Source: Chryseobacterium sp. G0201
GTDB taxonomy: Bacteria > Bacteroidota > Bacteroidia > Flavobacteriales > Weeksellaceae
Direction: 5' to 3'
NCBI RefSeq assembly: GCF_003815655.1
Contig: NZ_CP033917.1
Coordinates: 1,178,001-1,242,000 of the forward strand
Length of the DNA: 64,000 bases
The notes under the pieces were generated by a model, which saw nothing but the letters and a program-made list of their open reading frames with translations, ran no database searches and was not told where the DNA came from. The position numbers and the translations under genes are program-made. Below, one piece after another: positions 46,443 to 55,323 of the stretch. Numbering within the stretch: the stretch's first letter is position 1; each line of letters begins with the position of its first letter.

Positions 46443-47120
46443 TTAGTTTTCACAAGCTCTCCAAATCGCATCATTTTGCGGAACGGGAGCAATAATTTCA
46501 ATATTTTCTTTGGTGACCGGGTGTATAAATTCCAGTTTTCTAGCGTGAAGATTAATTCCGCCATCGGGATTGGAGCGAGGTGCGCCGTATTTTAGATCTC
46601 CTTTAATAGGAACTCCACTTTTAGATAACTGAGCACGAATTTGATGATGTCTTCCTGTTTCCAAATCAATTTCAAGCAAAAGATAATTATCCAACTTTTT
46701 AATAACATGATACGTAAGAATTGCTTCTTTTGCTCCGTCCGTTACTTTTGTGAAGACAATGGCTTTATTGTTTTTTTCGTTTTTCTGTAAATAATGAACC
46801 AAACGCTGACTTTGCGGAATCATTTCTTTAGCAACAACCGCCCAGTACGTTTTTTTCACCTCCCTGTTTTTAACCATTTGCGTTAAACGGGAAAGTGCTT
46901 TGGAAGTTTTAGCATAAATAACTAATCCTGAAGTCGGACGGTCTATACGATGAACCAAACCGAGAAAAACATTTCCCGGTTTAGCATCTCTTATTTTTAT
47001 AAAATTTTTGATGGAATCCAATAACGATTCGTCACCAGTTTTATCACCTTGTACAAGCTGACCTACTTTTTTGTTTATCACCAAAAGATGGTTGTCTTCA
47101 TAAACAATCTGCTCCTCCAT
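46443..47120 (-). CDS. RluA-family pseudouridine synthase
   Basis: 225 residues. The catalytic block is GLVHRIDRPTSGLVIYAKTS, with the nucleophilic aspartate. ETGRHHQIRAQLSKSGVPIKGD is the second signature. There is no S4 domain, so it resembles RluA/TruC-type enzymes. Target could be rRNA or tRNA; not decidable here. In a run with the small membrane protein gene and panB. Confidence 0.92.
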   Translation of the reverse strand: MEEQIVYEDNHLLVINKKVGQLVQGDKTGDESLLDSIKNFIKIRDAKPGNVFLGLVHRIDRPTSGLVIYAKTSKALSRLTQMVKNREVKKTYWAVVAKEMIPQSQRLVHYLQKNEKNNKAIVFTKVTDGAKEAILTYHVIKKLDNYLLLEIDLETGRHHQIRAQLSKSGVPIKGDLKYGAPRSNPDGGINLHARKLEFIHPVTKENIEIIAPVPQNDAIWRACEN

Positions 47121-47123
47121 TTT

Positions 47124-47444
47124 TTAAGCCTGTCTTTGTCTGTTTGAAAAAGAAAGAATAATCCCTCCCAGAAGTCCTAATGTTTTCATTCCCGACAATC
47201 TTGAATCCAAAGGTAAAAATGCACCTACAATACAAAGAGCCGCAGCGATATACATTGGATAAGTGAAGTTTTTATTGGAAAGAAAAGGAGCCTGAAGAAC
47301 GAAACTTATTCCTATAATTACATAAAACACTCTTTTGGAAAGTATATTACTTACCTCCGGAGAAAATAAATTAAACCATCCCGCTGCAAGGCAAATCACA
47401 GCAATTACGGAAATAATTCCTTGTATTGTTTGTTGGTTTCTCAT
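47124..47444 (-). CDS. Small four-helix membrane protein of unknown function
   Basis: 106 residues with about four hydrophobic segments (~10-27, 40-53, 64-80, 85-100) and short loops, ending basic (SFSNRQRQA). No family recognised. It lies three bases before the RluA gene and nine bases after panB on the same strand. Confidence 0.75.
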   Translation of the reverse strand: MRNQQTIQGIISVIAVICLAAGWFNLFSPEVSNILSKRVFYVIIGISFVLQAPFLSNKNFTYPMYIAAALCIVGAFLPLDSRLSGMKTLGLLGGIILSFSNRQRQA

Positions 47445-47453
47445 TAAAAAATA

Positions 47454-48269
47454 TTAATAGCTTTCTTTTTCGTTCGGAAATTCAACGTTTTTTACGTCTT
47501 TTACATATTGAGCAACTGCGCCTGTAATTTCAGTATAAAGATCAAGATATCTTCTTAAAAATTTCGGGCTAAAACCTTGATTCATCCCAACCATATCGTG
47601 ATAAACCAAAACCTGACCGTCACAATCTGGTCCCGCTCCGATTCCGATTGTTGGAATGGTAATGCTTTCGCTTACTTTTTTAGCCAAATCAGCCGGAATT
47701 TTCTCTAAAACAATTGCAAAACATCCTAATTCTTCCAAAAGTTGTGCATCAGCGATTAGCTTCTCAGCTTCTGCTTCATCTTTTGCTCTCACTTTATATG
47801 TTCCGAATTTATAAATTGACTGAGGTGTCAACCCTAAATGTCCCATCACAGGAATCCCTGCGTTGATAATTTTTTTGATAGATTTTGATATTTCTTTTCC
47901 CCCTTCGATTTTTACAGCGTGAGCACCGCCTTCTTTCATCATTCTCACCGCAGATTCTAACGCTTTTTCAGGGTTACTCTGATAGGTTCCGAAAGGTAAG
48001 TCTGCCACTACCAACGCTCTGTCTGTTCCACGAACAACACTTTGGGCATGGTAAATCATCTGATCTAAAGTAATAGGCAAAGTAGTTTCAAACCCAGCCA
48101 TTACATTCGCTGCAGAATCTCCTATCAAAACAGCATCAATTCCGCCTGCATCTACCATTTTAGCTGTGGTAAAATCGTAAGCAGTAAGCATTGTAATTTT
48201 CTCCTTGTCGAATTTCATTTTACGCAAGGTTTCAGTCGTAACTTTTTTAATTTCAGAGTGAACAGACAT
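47454..48269 (-). CDS. panB: 3-methyl-2-oxobutanoate hydroxymethyltransferase
   Basis: 271 residues. It converts ketoisovalerate to ketopantoate for coenzyme A synthesis. [33 protein letters not shown] (metal-binding), ADLPFGTYQ and VKIEGG (catalytic lysine region) are signature blocks, and [15 protein letters not shown] follows. First gene of a three- or four-gene minus-strand run; a terminator separates it from the Crp/Fnr gene. Confidence 0.96.
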   Translation of the reverse strand: MSVHSEIKKVTTETLRKMKFDKEKITMLTAYDFTTAKMVDAGGIDAVLIGDSAANVMAGFETTLPITLDQMIYHAQSVVRGTDRALVVADLPFGTYQSNPEKALESAVRMMKEGGAHAVKIEGGKEISKSIKKIINAGIPVMGHLGLTPQSIYKFGTYKVRAKDEAEAEKLIADAQLLEELGCFAIVLEKIPADLAKKVSESITIPTIGIGAGPDCDGQVLVYHDMVGMNQGFSPKFLRRYLDLYTEITGAVAQYVKDVKNVEFPNEKESY

Positions 48270-48295
48270 AATTTATCTATTTTTTAAAAGTTAAA

Positions 48296-48315
48296 AAGTC
48301 GGCTTCCGCCGACTT
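48296..48315 (-). terminator. Terminator of the Crp/Fnr gene
   Basis: Perfect 8-base GC-rich stem AAGTCGGC / GCCGACTT around a 4-base loop; T-rich on both sides. 18 bases after the regulator gene. Confidence 0.85.
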
Positions 48316-48333
48316 AAGTTTTTTTTGTATGAT

Positions 48334-49047
48334 TTATAAAACTACGTGTCCTAGTTTCATTAATTTATCGTGATTCAGAATTTTGATATTTCTACCGTCT
48401 ACTTCGATGAGACTGTCTCCTTTAAATTCAGAGATGAGACGGATCGCGCTTTCAGTAGCGGTTCCGATGATGTTTGCAATTTCTTCTCTTGTTAAAGAAA
48501 TTTTGATAAATCCCTCAGGATCAACGCCTAACTTCTGTTCCAATAGAATCAGAATTTCAGCCAACCTTTCTCTTACCGTTTTTTGCGCTAAGAAAGTGAT
48601 GGTATTAGAAGATTCTCCTAATTCGTAAGAAATTTTTTGAAGCATCACGAAAGACAATTGAGGATCTACCTCCAGAAGATACATAAAAACTTCGGCAGGA
48701 AGAAAAATACACTCAATATCTGTCATTGCTTCTGCTTTGGCTTGAAAATTTTCTCCACAAAGCAAAGATCGGTAGCCGATGATATCACCTTCTTTAATAA
48801 ATCTCAAAATCTGGTCTTTCCCGAAAGCTCCCGATTTGGATAGCTTAGCGGCACCTTTTTCTAAAAAGTACACTCCTTTTGGAGTTTCTCCGTCTTCGAA
48901 AATGGTATCGTGCTTTTGAAAACTCAACCTTTTTTTGGCGTTGATATACTTCTCAAAATCTGCACTAGTAAGTCTTTCCTTGAATGATTTATCATTAAAA
49001 ACTCTGGCGAACCTCTCTTCAATTGCAATCTGTTGTTCCTGCGACAT
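48334..49047 (-). CDS. Crp/Fnr-family transcription regulator
   Basis: 237 residues from the ATG at 49047. A cyclic-nucleotide-binding-like jelly roll (~30-140) is followed by an HTH_Crp domain (~160-230) with recognition region SLTREEIANIIGTATESAIR. The N-terminal cysteine cluster of oxygen-sensing Fnr is absent; only two cysteines occur, both in the jelly roll. The upstream ATG at 49059 is possible, but the predicted transcription start is next to it, so the inner one was preferred. Divergent from the cbb3 oxidase genes, so it probably controls them and itself. Confidence 0.9.
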   Translation of the reverse strand: MSQEQQIAIEERFARVFNDKSFKERLTSADFEKYINAKKRLSFQKHDTIFEDGETPKGVYFLEKGAAKLSKSGAFGKDQILRFIKEGDIIGYRSLLCGENFQAKAEAMTDIECIFLPAEVFMYLLEVDPQLSFVMLQKISYELGESSNTITFLAQKTVRERLAEILILLEQKLGVDPEGFIKISLTREEIANIIGTATESAIRLISEFKGDSLIEVDGRNIKILNHDKLMKLGHVVL

Positions 49048-49051
49048 TTTA

Positions 49052-49067
49052 TATGACATTTATCACA
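49052..49067. promoter_or_regulatory. CRP-like operator over the regulator's own start
   Basis: TATGA-CATTTA-TCACA: the T(G/A)TGA-N6-TCACA dyad with one mismatch from the E. coli CRP/Fnr-type consensus TGTGA-N6-TCACA. It covers the predicted start point and the first ATG of the Crp/Fnr gene, a position for autorepression. Confidence 0.5.
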
Positions 49068-49073
49068 AAAATA
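49066..49073 (-). promoter_or_regulatory. Candidate -7 element of the Crp/Fnr gene
   Basis: On the minus strand TATTTTTG fits TAnnTTTG exactly. Transcription would start near 49060, leaving a leader of about 12 bases to the inner ATG. Confidence 0.5.
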
Positions 49074-49108
49074 GCACATTTTAAAACGATAAACAAAAAA
49101 AAATGTTA

Positions 49109-49116
49109 TAATTTTG
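49109..49116 (+). promoter_or_regulatory. Candidate -7 element of ccoI
   Basis: TAATTTTG, exact TAnnTTTG, 15 bases before the ccoI ATG and 36 bases from the regulator's -7 element. The leader would be very short (~8 bases). Confidence 0.45.
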
Positions 49117-49130
49117 TAAGTCAATAATTT

Positions 49131-51515
49131 ATGGAGGTGAGCGAGAACTGTTTTCATTGCGGACAAGGTATAGAAAAGGAAAGAATTCTTTTTGATGAAA
49201 GGATCTTCTGTTGCAACGGTTGTAAATCTGTCTACGAAATTCTGAATACCAATAACTTAAGTAATTTTTACGAATTAAATAAAACAGCCGGAATACGTCC
49301 AAGTGATGAAAATTCTTCGCAATTTGATTATTTAGACACTCCGGAGATCTTTGATAAAGTGACGGATTTCTCGGAAGGAAACACAAGTTTGATCACATTC
49401 AAAGTCCCTGTAATACATTGTTCTTCTTGTATTTGGCTTTTAGAAAGTCTTCATACATTAAATGAAAATATTAAATATTCTCAGGTTAACTTCACAAGGA
49501 AGACCTTACAGGTTTCATTCAACCATAACGATCTAAAATTAAGCGAACTAGCTAAATTTTTAACCAATCTAGGATACAAACCGGTTATCAGTCTTGAAAC
49601 AGCTGATAAAAATGAAGATCATCTTGACAAATCTTTATTGGTGAAATTTGCCATTGCCGCCTTTGCTTTTGGTAACGGAATGTTCCTTGCCTTCCCTGAA
49701 TATATTGGAGGGGAAGATTATTGGATGGAACATTATAAAGGTTTATTCAGAACATTGATATTCCTTCTGGCAACACCTGTTGTATTTTATTCAGCATCTG
49801 ATTATTATAAATCTGCCTGGTATGGTTTAAAAAACAAGATTGTCAATATTGATGTTCCGATTGTTTTAGGAATTTTTGTTCTATACGGAAGAAGTATTTA
49901 TGAAGTAGTAACAGATTATGGCCCAGGATATTTCGACACGCTTTGTGGACTTTTATTCTTCATGCTTCTCGGGAAAATTTTCCAAAAAAGAACATATAGC
50001 GCTCTTTCATATGATAGGGATTACAAATCTTTCTACCCGATTGCCGTAACGAAAGTTGATTTTGAAGGAAAGCAGGATAATATTTTATTGTCTGAAATAA
50101 AAGTTGGTGACAGAATTTTAGTTAGAAATCAGGAAATTATCCCTGTTGACGGAATTCTGATCAACGGAGAAGGAAATATTGACAACAGTTTTATTACCGG
50201 AGAAAGTGAGAGCATCAGCAAACAGCCAGGAGACAAAATTTTCGCGGGAGGAAAACAGGTTGGATCTTCTTTAGAACTGGAAGTTATTAAAAATGTTGAT
50301 CAAAGTTATTTAACCCAACTTTGGAATAAAGAAGCTTTTAAGAAGCACGAAACCGGACTCGATACGTTAACAAATAACGTTAGTAAATATTTCACATTCA
50401 TCATTTTAGGCATTGCTTTAGTTGCAGGAACTTATTGGTATTTTATTGATTTAAATACTATGTTCCAGGTTGTTTCAGCGATTTTAATTATTGCTTGTCC
50501 GTGTGCACTTGCGCTGTCTGCTCCATTTACTTTCGGTCACATTATGAGGATTTTAGGTAGAAATAAATTCTATGTAAAAGATACTTTAACGATTGAAAAA
50601 ATTGCAAAGATCAATACCATTGTTTTTGACAAAACAGGAACAATTACCCACAGAAAAAAATCAAATATCAAATATGAAGGCCCTGAAATTCAGGAATTTG
50701 ATTTATTAAATATCAAAACTTTATTAAAAAACTCAAACCACCCACTTTCCAAATCTTTATATGAATTCATTGAGTCTAAGGATGAATATTTCCCTGTTGA
50801 AAGTTTTCAGGAGATCTCAGGAAAAGGTTACGAAGCGAATGTAAGAGGGAATATTTATAAAATTGGTTCTGCACGTTATAATAATCAGGAATCCAAGAAT
50901 CTTGAAACTGCAGTCTATATCAGTAAAAATGATGCGTTTTTAGGAAAATTCATCTTTAAAAATGAATATCGTGCCAAACTTAAAGACTTATTTAAAAAAT
51001 TAACGAACTATAAAATTTATATTCTGAGTGGAGACAACTCTTCAGAAGAAAATCAATTAAAAGAATTAATTCCAAATTGTCAGGCTATGGCTTTTAATCA
51101 AAGCCCGGAAGACAAACTTAATTATATCAAAAATCTTCAAGACAAAAACTTAAAAGTTGCTATGCTTGGAGACGGCTTAAATGACGCCGGAGCCCTTAAA
51201 CAAAGCAATGTAGGAATCGCAATTGCCGATGATACCAATAGCTTTACTCCGTCATCAGATGTCATCATGAATGGTGATAAAGTGGTAACTCTTGACAACT
51301 ATTTAAATGTTTGTAAAGGCTCGATCACTATTGTAAAAATGACATTCATAATTAGTTTTTTATACAATATCGTGGGATTAAGCTATGCCGTTACAGGCCA
51401 CATGCATCCGCTTTTTGCTGCACTGATAATGCCCGCAAGCTCCATCACTGTAGTTACATTCACAACTGTTTCAACATGGATACTTGGAAGAAAGTATTTC
51501 AAAAAACACGCTTAA
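49131..51515 (+). CDS. ccoI: CcoI/FixI-type copper-transporting P-type ATPase
   Basis: 794 residues. It supplies copper for cbb3 oxidase assembly. An N-terminal cysteine-rich region (CFHCGQG, CCNGCK) precedes a heavy-metal-binding domain with C97SSC100. About eight membrane segments follow, with the transport motif CPC at 456-458, the phosphorylated D500 in DKTGTITHRK, TGES in ITGESESIS and the hinge GDGLNDAGAL. Placed at the head of the cco cluster as in other bacteria. A 109-base gap with a second candidate promoter precedes ccoS. Confidence 0.94.
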   Translation: MEVSENCFHCGQGIEKERILFDERIFCCNGCKSVYEILNTNNLSNFYELNKTAGIRPSDENSSQFDYLDTPEIFDKVTDFSEGNTSLITFKVPVIHCSSCIWLLESLHTLNENIKYSQVNFTRKTLQVSFNHNDLKLSELAKFLTNLGYKPVISLETADKNEDHLDKSLLVKFAIAAFAFGNGMFLAFPEYIGGEDYWMEHYKGLFRTLIFLLATPVVFYSASDYYKSAWYGLKNKIVNIDVPIVLGIFVLYGRSIYEVVTDYGPGYFDTLCGLLFFMLLGKIFQKRTYSALSYDRDYKSFYPIAVTKVDFEGKQDNILLSEIKVGDRILVRNQEIIPVDGILINGEGNIDNSFITGESESISKQPGDKIFAGGKQVGSSLELEVIKNVDQSYLTQLWNKEAFKKHETGLDTLTNNVSKYFTFIILGIALVAGTYWYFIDLNTMFQVVSAILIIACPCALALSAPFTFGHIMRILGRNKFYVKDTLTIEKIAKINTIVFDKTGTITHRKKSNIKYEGPEIQEFDLLNIKTLLKNSNHPLSKSLYEFIESKDEYFPVESFQEISGKGYEANVRGNIYKIGSARYNNQESKNLETAVYISKNDAFLGKFIFKNEYRAKLKDLFKKLTNYKIYILSGDNSSEENQLKELIPNCQAMAFNQSPEDKLNYIKNLQDKNLKVAMLGDGLNDAGALKQSNVGIAIADDTNSFTPSSDVIMNGDKVVTLDNYLNVCKGSITIVKMTFIISFLYNIVGLSYAVTGHMHPLFAALIMPASSITVVTFTTVSTWILGRKYFKKHA

Positions 51516-51609
51516 AAGCCCTTATTTAGACTGATTTTAAATTAGCAAGTGCAGCTATTTCGTGATTAATATCATTATTTTTCACTAAATTTGAGCCCTG
51601 AAAATAGGT

Positions 51610-51617
51610 TAATTTTG
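51610..51617 (+). promoter_or_regulatory. Candidate -7 element of ccoS/ccoNO
   Basis: TAATTTTG, exact TAnnTTTG, seven bases before the ccoS ATG, with TTTG at 51590-51593 (16-base gap). If used, the mRNA would be almost leaderless. Confidence 0.4.
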
Positions 51618-51624
51618 TTGTCAA

Positions 51625-51849
51625 ATGGATATTCTATATTTAATGATCCTCTGCAGTGTTTCTTTGGCTGCAATTTTCTTGGTCGTATTTATAGTCAATG
51701 CCAGGAAAGGACAGTTTGAAGATGATGAATCTCCGGCTGTGCGAATCCTCTTTGACTCAGGCGAAATCAAGGAAAAAGAAGATGATGGCAAAAAACCCAG
51801 CAAGAAAGAAATAGGAGAAAATAATAAAATTGAAGAAAAAAGTGAATAG
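51625..51849 (+). CDS. ccoS: Cbb3 oxidase assembly protein CcoS
   Basis: 74 residues with one N-terminal membrane segment (~4-24), then GQFEDDESPAVRILFDSGE, the CcoS signature in which the membrane helix is followed by QF-D-(D/E)-E.P..RIL. It is needed for cofactor insertion into the oxidase in other bacteria. A charged Lys/Glu tail follows. Six bases before ccoNO. Confidence 0.9.
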   Translation: MDILYLMILCSVSLAAIFLVVFIVNARKGQFEDDESPAVRILFDSGEIKEKEDDGKKPSKKEIGENNKIEEKSE

Positions 51850-51854
51850 TTGAT

Positions 51855-54116
51855 ATGGAGACACAAAAGTTTAGTTATGACAACAGTATTGTTCGGGCAT
51901 TCCTTTACGCGACCATAGTTTTTGGGCTTATTGGGTTCTTGTTTGGGCTTACGGCAGCGTTAATGCTTTTCTACCCGGAACTTCCTGAATTTTTATTCGG
52001 AACAGATGATACTACGATTCAGAGTTTGAAGAGTGGTAACATCCAAGGCTTAATAAACACACATGGGGCATTTGGTTTTGGTAGAATCAGGATGTTGCAC
52101 ACCAACACCGTGATCTTTGCATTTGTATGTAATATCGTTTATACCGGTATTTATTACTCATTACAGAGATTATTAAAAACAAGAATGTACAGCGACACAT
52201 TGTCATGGTTACATTTCTGGACTTGGCAATTTATGATTGTTGCTACGTTCGTTACTTTCTTTATGGGGATCAATACCTCTAAAGAGTACGCAGAACATGA
52301 ATGGCCAATTGACATATTAATTGCATTCTCATGGATCATTTTCGGAGCAAACATGTTCTTAACAATTGCAAAGAGAAGAGTAAGACACCTTTATGTAGCT
52401 ATCTGGTTCTATATAGGTACTTGGATCGCTGTGGCAATGCTTCACATTTTTAACAACTTAGAAGTTCCATTATCTTTCACAGGTTGGAAATCTTATTCAG
52501 CATATGCTGGGGTAAAAGATGCTATCGTACAATGGTGGTATGGTCACAATGCAGTAGCATTCGTATTGACAACTCCGGTTTTAGGTTTGATGTATTACTT
52601 CTTACCAAAAGCTGCTGACAGACCGGTTTTCTCATACAAACTGTCTATTATTCACTTCTGGTCATTAATTTTCGTATATATCTGGGCTGGTCCTCACCAC
52701 CTTCAGTATACAGCACTTCCGGCTTGGGCTCAGGCAGTGGGAACAGGTTTCTCAATTATGCTTATTGCACCATCTTGGGGAGGAATGCTGAACGGGCTTC
52801 TTACATTAAGAGGAGCTTGGGATAAGGTAAGAGAAAATCCTATCTTGAAGTTCTTTGTAGTTGCAGTTACTTGTTATGGTATGGCAACGTTTGAAGGACC
52901 GCTTTTAGCAACAAAAAACATCAACAAAATTGGTCACTTTACAGACTGGGTTATCGGTCACGTACACTTAGGAGCTCTTGGATGGAATGGTTTCATGGCA
53001 TTCGGGGTTATCTATTATTTGGTACCAATATTGTGGAGAACAAAAATATACTCAGTAAAATTAGCTAACTGGCACTTCTGGTTAGGTACATTAGGAATTA
53101 TTTTCTATGCTGTACCAATGTATATCTCAGGATTTACTCAAGGGTTAATGTGGAAACAATTTAATCCGGACGGAACTTTAATGTATAAAAACTGGTTGGA
53201 TACAGTAACAGCGATCATCCCTTACTTCAAAATGAGATTCGTAGGAGGATTATTCTATATCTCTGGAGCAATTTTAATGATCGTTAACGTTGTAGCTACT
53301 GTAAGAAAAGGATCATTCCAAAAAGAAGTCCCTGCAGAAGCACCTGCTTTGGCAAACATCGGAAAAAACAGAAAAGAAGGAGAAGGTACTCACCTTTGGT
53401 TAGAAAGAACACCTGTATTATTAGGAATCTTATCTTTCTTAACAATATCTATCGGTAGTTCTGTAGAGATCATCCCTACACTATCTCTTAAGAAAAGTGT
53501 ACCGACGATTTCAGCAGTAAAACCATATTCACCACTTGAATTGGAAGGTAGAGATCTTTATATCCGTGAAGGGTGTAATGCTTGTCACTCTCAGATGGTA
53601 AGACCATTCAGAGATGAGATCACGAGATTCAATGGTAAAAACGGACAGTATTCAAAAGCTGGAGAGTTTGTATATGATAGACCATTCTTATGGGGATCAA
53701 AAAGAACAGGACCAGATTTACATAGAGAAGGAGGTAAAAACCCAAGTTCTTGGCACTACAAGCACATGTATAACCCAAGATCTACATCTGCCGGTTCTAT
53801 CATGCCTCGTTACCCTTGGTTAATTGCTACCAACTTAGACAGATCTAAAATGGTTGATAAAATGTTACTAATGAAAAACACTTTCGATGTACCATATACA
53901 AAACCTCAGATAGATTCTGCTAATGCATGGGCAGACAACCAGGCTTCTAAAATTGTAAAAGATATCTTCTCTGAAGCAGCTGACTTAAAAGATGCTTATG
54001 CTAAGAGACCTAAAGGAGAATTAGAGAAAAAAGAGATTGTAGCTCTTATCTCTTACCTACAAAGATTAGGAACTGATATCAAAACAACGGAAATAAAAAC
54101 AGCAAGTAATAACTAA
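51855..54116 (+). CDS. ccoNO: Fused cbb3 cytochrome oxidase subunits I and II (CcoN-CcoO)
   Basis: 753 residues. The N-terminal ~490 residues are CcoN, with twelve or so membrane helices and haem/copper histidines in HNAVAFVLTT, WAGPHHLQYTA and GHVHLGALGWN. The C-terminal part from ~520 is CcoO with one haem c site, C574NACH578, in REGCNACHSQMVRPFRDE, and likely ligand methionines nearby. Proton-pumping oxygen reductase for low oxygen. The fusion is known in Bacteroidota. Main structural gene of the operon. Confidence 0.96.
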   Translation: METQKFSYDNSIVRAFLYATIVFGLIGFLFGLTAALMLFYPELPEFLFGTDDTTIQSLKSGNIQGLINTHGAFGFGRIRMLHTNTVIFAFVCNIVYTGIYYSLQRLLKTRMYSDTLSWLHFWTWQFMIVATFVTFFMGINTSKEYAEHEWPIDILIAFSWIIFGANMFLTIAKRRVRHLYVAIWFYIGTWIAVAMLHIFNNLEVPLSFTGWKSYSAYAGVKDAIVQWWYGHNAVAFVLTTPVLGLMYYFLPKAADRPVFSYKLSIIHFWSLIFVYIWAGPHHLQYTALPAWAQAVGTGFSIMLIAPSWGGMLNGLLTLRGAWDKVRENPILKFFVVAVTCYGMATFEGPLLATKNINKIGHFTDWVIGHVHLGALGWNGFMAFGVIYYLVPILWRTKIYSVKLANWHFWLGTLGIIFYAVPMYISGFTQGLMWKQFNPDGTLMYKNWLDTVTAIIPYFKMRFVGGLFYISGAILMIVNVVATVRKGSFQKEVPAEAPALANIGKNRKEGEGTHLWLERTPVLLGILSFLTISIGSSVEIIPTLSLKKSVPTISAVKPYSPLELEGRDLYIREGCNACHSQMVRPFRDEITRFNGKNGQYSKAGEFVYDRPFLWGSKRTGPDLHREGGKNPSSWHYKHMYNPRSTSAGSIMPRYPWLIATNLDRSKMVDKMLLMKNTFDVPYTKPQIDSANAWADNQASKIVKDIFSEAADLKDAYAKRPKGELEKKEIVALISYLQRLGTDIKTTEIKTASNN

Positions 54117-54134
54117 ACATTAAAAGGTTCAAAC

Positions 54135-54332
54135 ATGATTCCTCAGAACTTTAAAGACATATTATCCAATACCGAAAATGCAGGCTTGTATCAAACATTG
54201 GCACTGATATTCTTTATGATGTTCTTCGTAGCCTTAGTAATATATGTTTTTAGCAGACCTAAAAAATATTACAAAGAAGAAGAAGAGGCACCACTTGGGG
54301 ATGATGAAGACGATTTTAATTTAAAAAATTAA
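54135..54332 (+). CDS. ccoQ: CcoQ-like small subunit
   Basis: 65 residues: one membrane helix (~21-41, TLALIFFMMFFVALVIYVFS) then RPKKYYKEEEEAPLGDDEDD, the short basic-acidic tail of CcoQ/FixQ. Position between ccoNO and ccoP supports the call. Function in stabilising the complex is family knowledge. Confidence 0.88.
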   Translation: MIPQNFKDILSNTENAGLYQTLALIFFMMFFVALVIYVFSRPKKYYKEEEEAPLGDDEDDFNLKN

Positions 54333-54342
54333 ACTATTTATT

Positions 54343-55224
54343 ATGAAACAAAGGACACCGGTCGTTGTAAACATTCTAATAATAATTGGACTTTTAATAG
54401 TTTTTTATTATTTGTTTGTACAGAGCTACTCGTTTTTAGCTTCACCATATTTCTGGGGTACTGTTGTGATAGGTGCTATTTTGGCTTATATCCACAGTTC
54501 TATTGGAGATTTAATTGAAAATAATAAATTCAAAAAACTATCTGCAGAAGAAAAAGCAGCTTATTTAGCAGAAAAGAAAGTTCCTTTCTTAAAGAGAATG
54601 TATGAAAGTGCATTCAAGAAACAATCTGCTACAGAAGAAAAAGATATCCTTATTGACCATGGTTTCGACGGGATCATGGAGTTGGATAACCAATTACCAA
54701 AATGGTGGGTAGGTTTATTCTATTTTGGGACTGCTTTTTGTATTGTATATATTGCAGCTTACTCTTTCACTGATTTTGCTCACCCAATAAGTGAATATGA
54801 AAAAGAATATAAAGAGCAGATCGCAAGTATCGCTGAATACGAGAAAAGTCAGCCTCCTGTAACTATTGAAACAGCAAAATATTCTGCTGATAATATTGCA
54901 GATGGTAAAGAGCTTTTCAAAACCAACTGTGCGTCATGTCACAAGGAAGATGGTAGTGGTGGTATCGGTCCAAACTTGACGGATAACTACTGGATCAACC
55001 AGCCAGAGAAAACTTTATTTAAAAACGTTTTCCATATGGACTGGAATGGTTCTCCTACTAATCCTGCGATGAGAGCATTCGGTAAAAACGGTGAAGTTTC
55101 CGGAGCCGAGATTGAGAAGATTGCAGCGTATGTATATCACATCAATCAAGAGCAACCGCCAGTAACACCAGCTCAGGGTGGAGCAGCTCCTCAGGGAACA
55201 GAAGCTCATTGGGAAAAAGAATAA
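54343..55224 (+). CDS. ccoP: Cbb3 oxidase subunit III (CcoP), mono-haem form
   Basis: 293 residues. Two or three membrane segments (~10-45 and ~125-145), an N-terminal FixP-like region (ELDNQLPKWWVGLFYFGTAF), and one haem c domain with C196ASCH200 in NCASCHKEDGSGGIGPNLTD and a likely methionine ligand in NPAMRAFG. Classical FixP has two haem c sites; only one is visible here. Passes electrons to the CcoN-CcoO subunit. A hairpin follows before ccoG. Confidence 0.93.
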   Translation: MKQRTPVVVNILIIIGLLIVFYYLFVQSYSFLASPYFWGTVVIGAILAYIHSSIGDLIENNKFKKLSAEEKAAYLAEKKVPFLKRMYESAFKKQSATEEKDILIDHGFDGIMELDNQLPKWWVGLFYFGTAFCIVYIAAYSFTDFAHPISEYEKEYKEQIASIAEYEKSQPPVTIETAKYSADNIADGKELFKTNCASCHKEDGSGGIGPNLTDNYWINQPEKTLFKNVFHMDWNGSPTNPAMRAFGKNGEVSGAEIEKIAAYVYHINQEQPPVTPAQGGAAPQGTEAHWEKE

Positions 55225-55251
55225 TTTAAAATTAAATTTTAAAACATATGA

Positions 55252-55301
55252 AAAAACATAATTTGTTATTAGATTAAAAAATAGTAACGAATTATGTTTT
55301 T
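55252..55301 (+). terminator. Hairpin with T-run between ccoP and ccoG
   Basis: Arms 55252-55270 and 55283-55301 (AAAAACATAATTTGTTATT / AGTAACGAATTATGTTTTT) pair over 19 bases with G-T pairs, 12-base loop, then C and seven T. It lies inside the cluster, so it may be a partial terminator setting the ratio of structural subunits to assembly factors. Confidence 0.65.
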
Positions 55302-55323
55302 CTTTTTTTAAACATATTACAAA

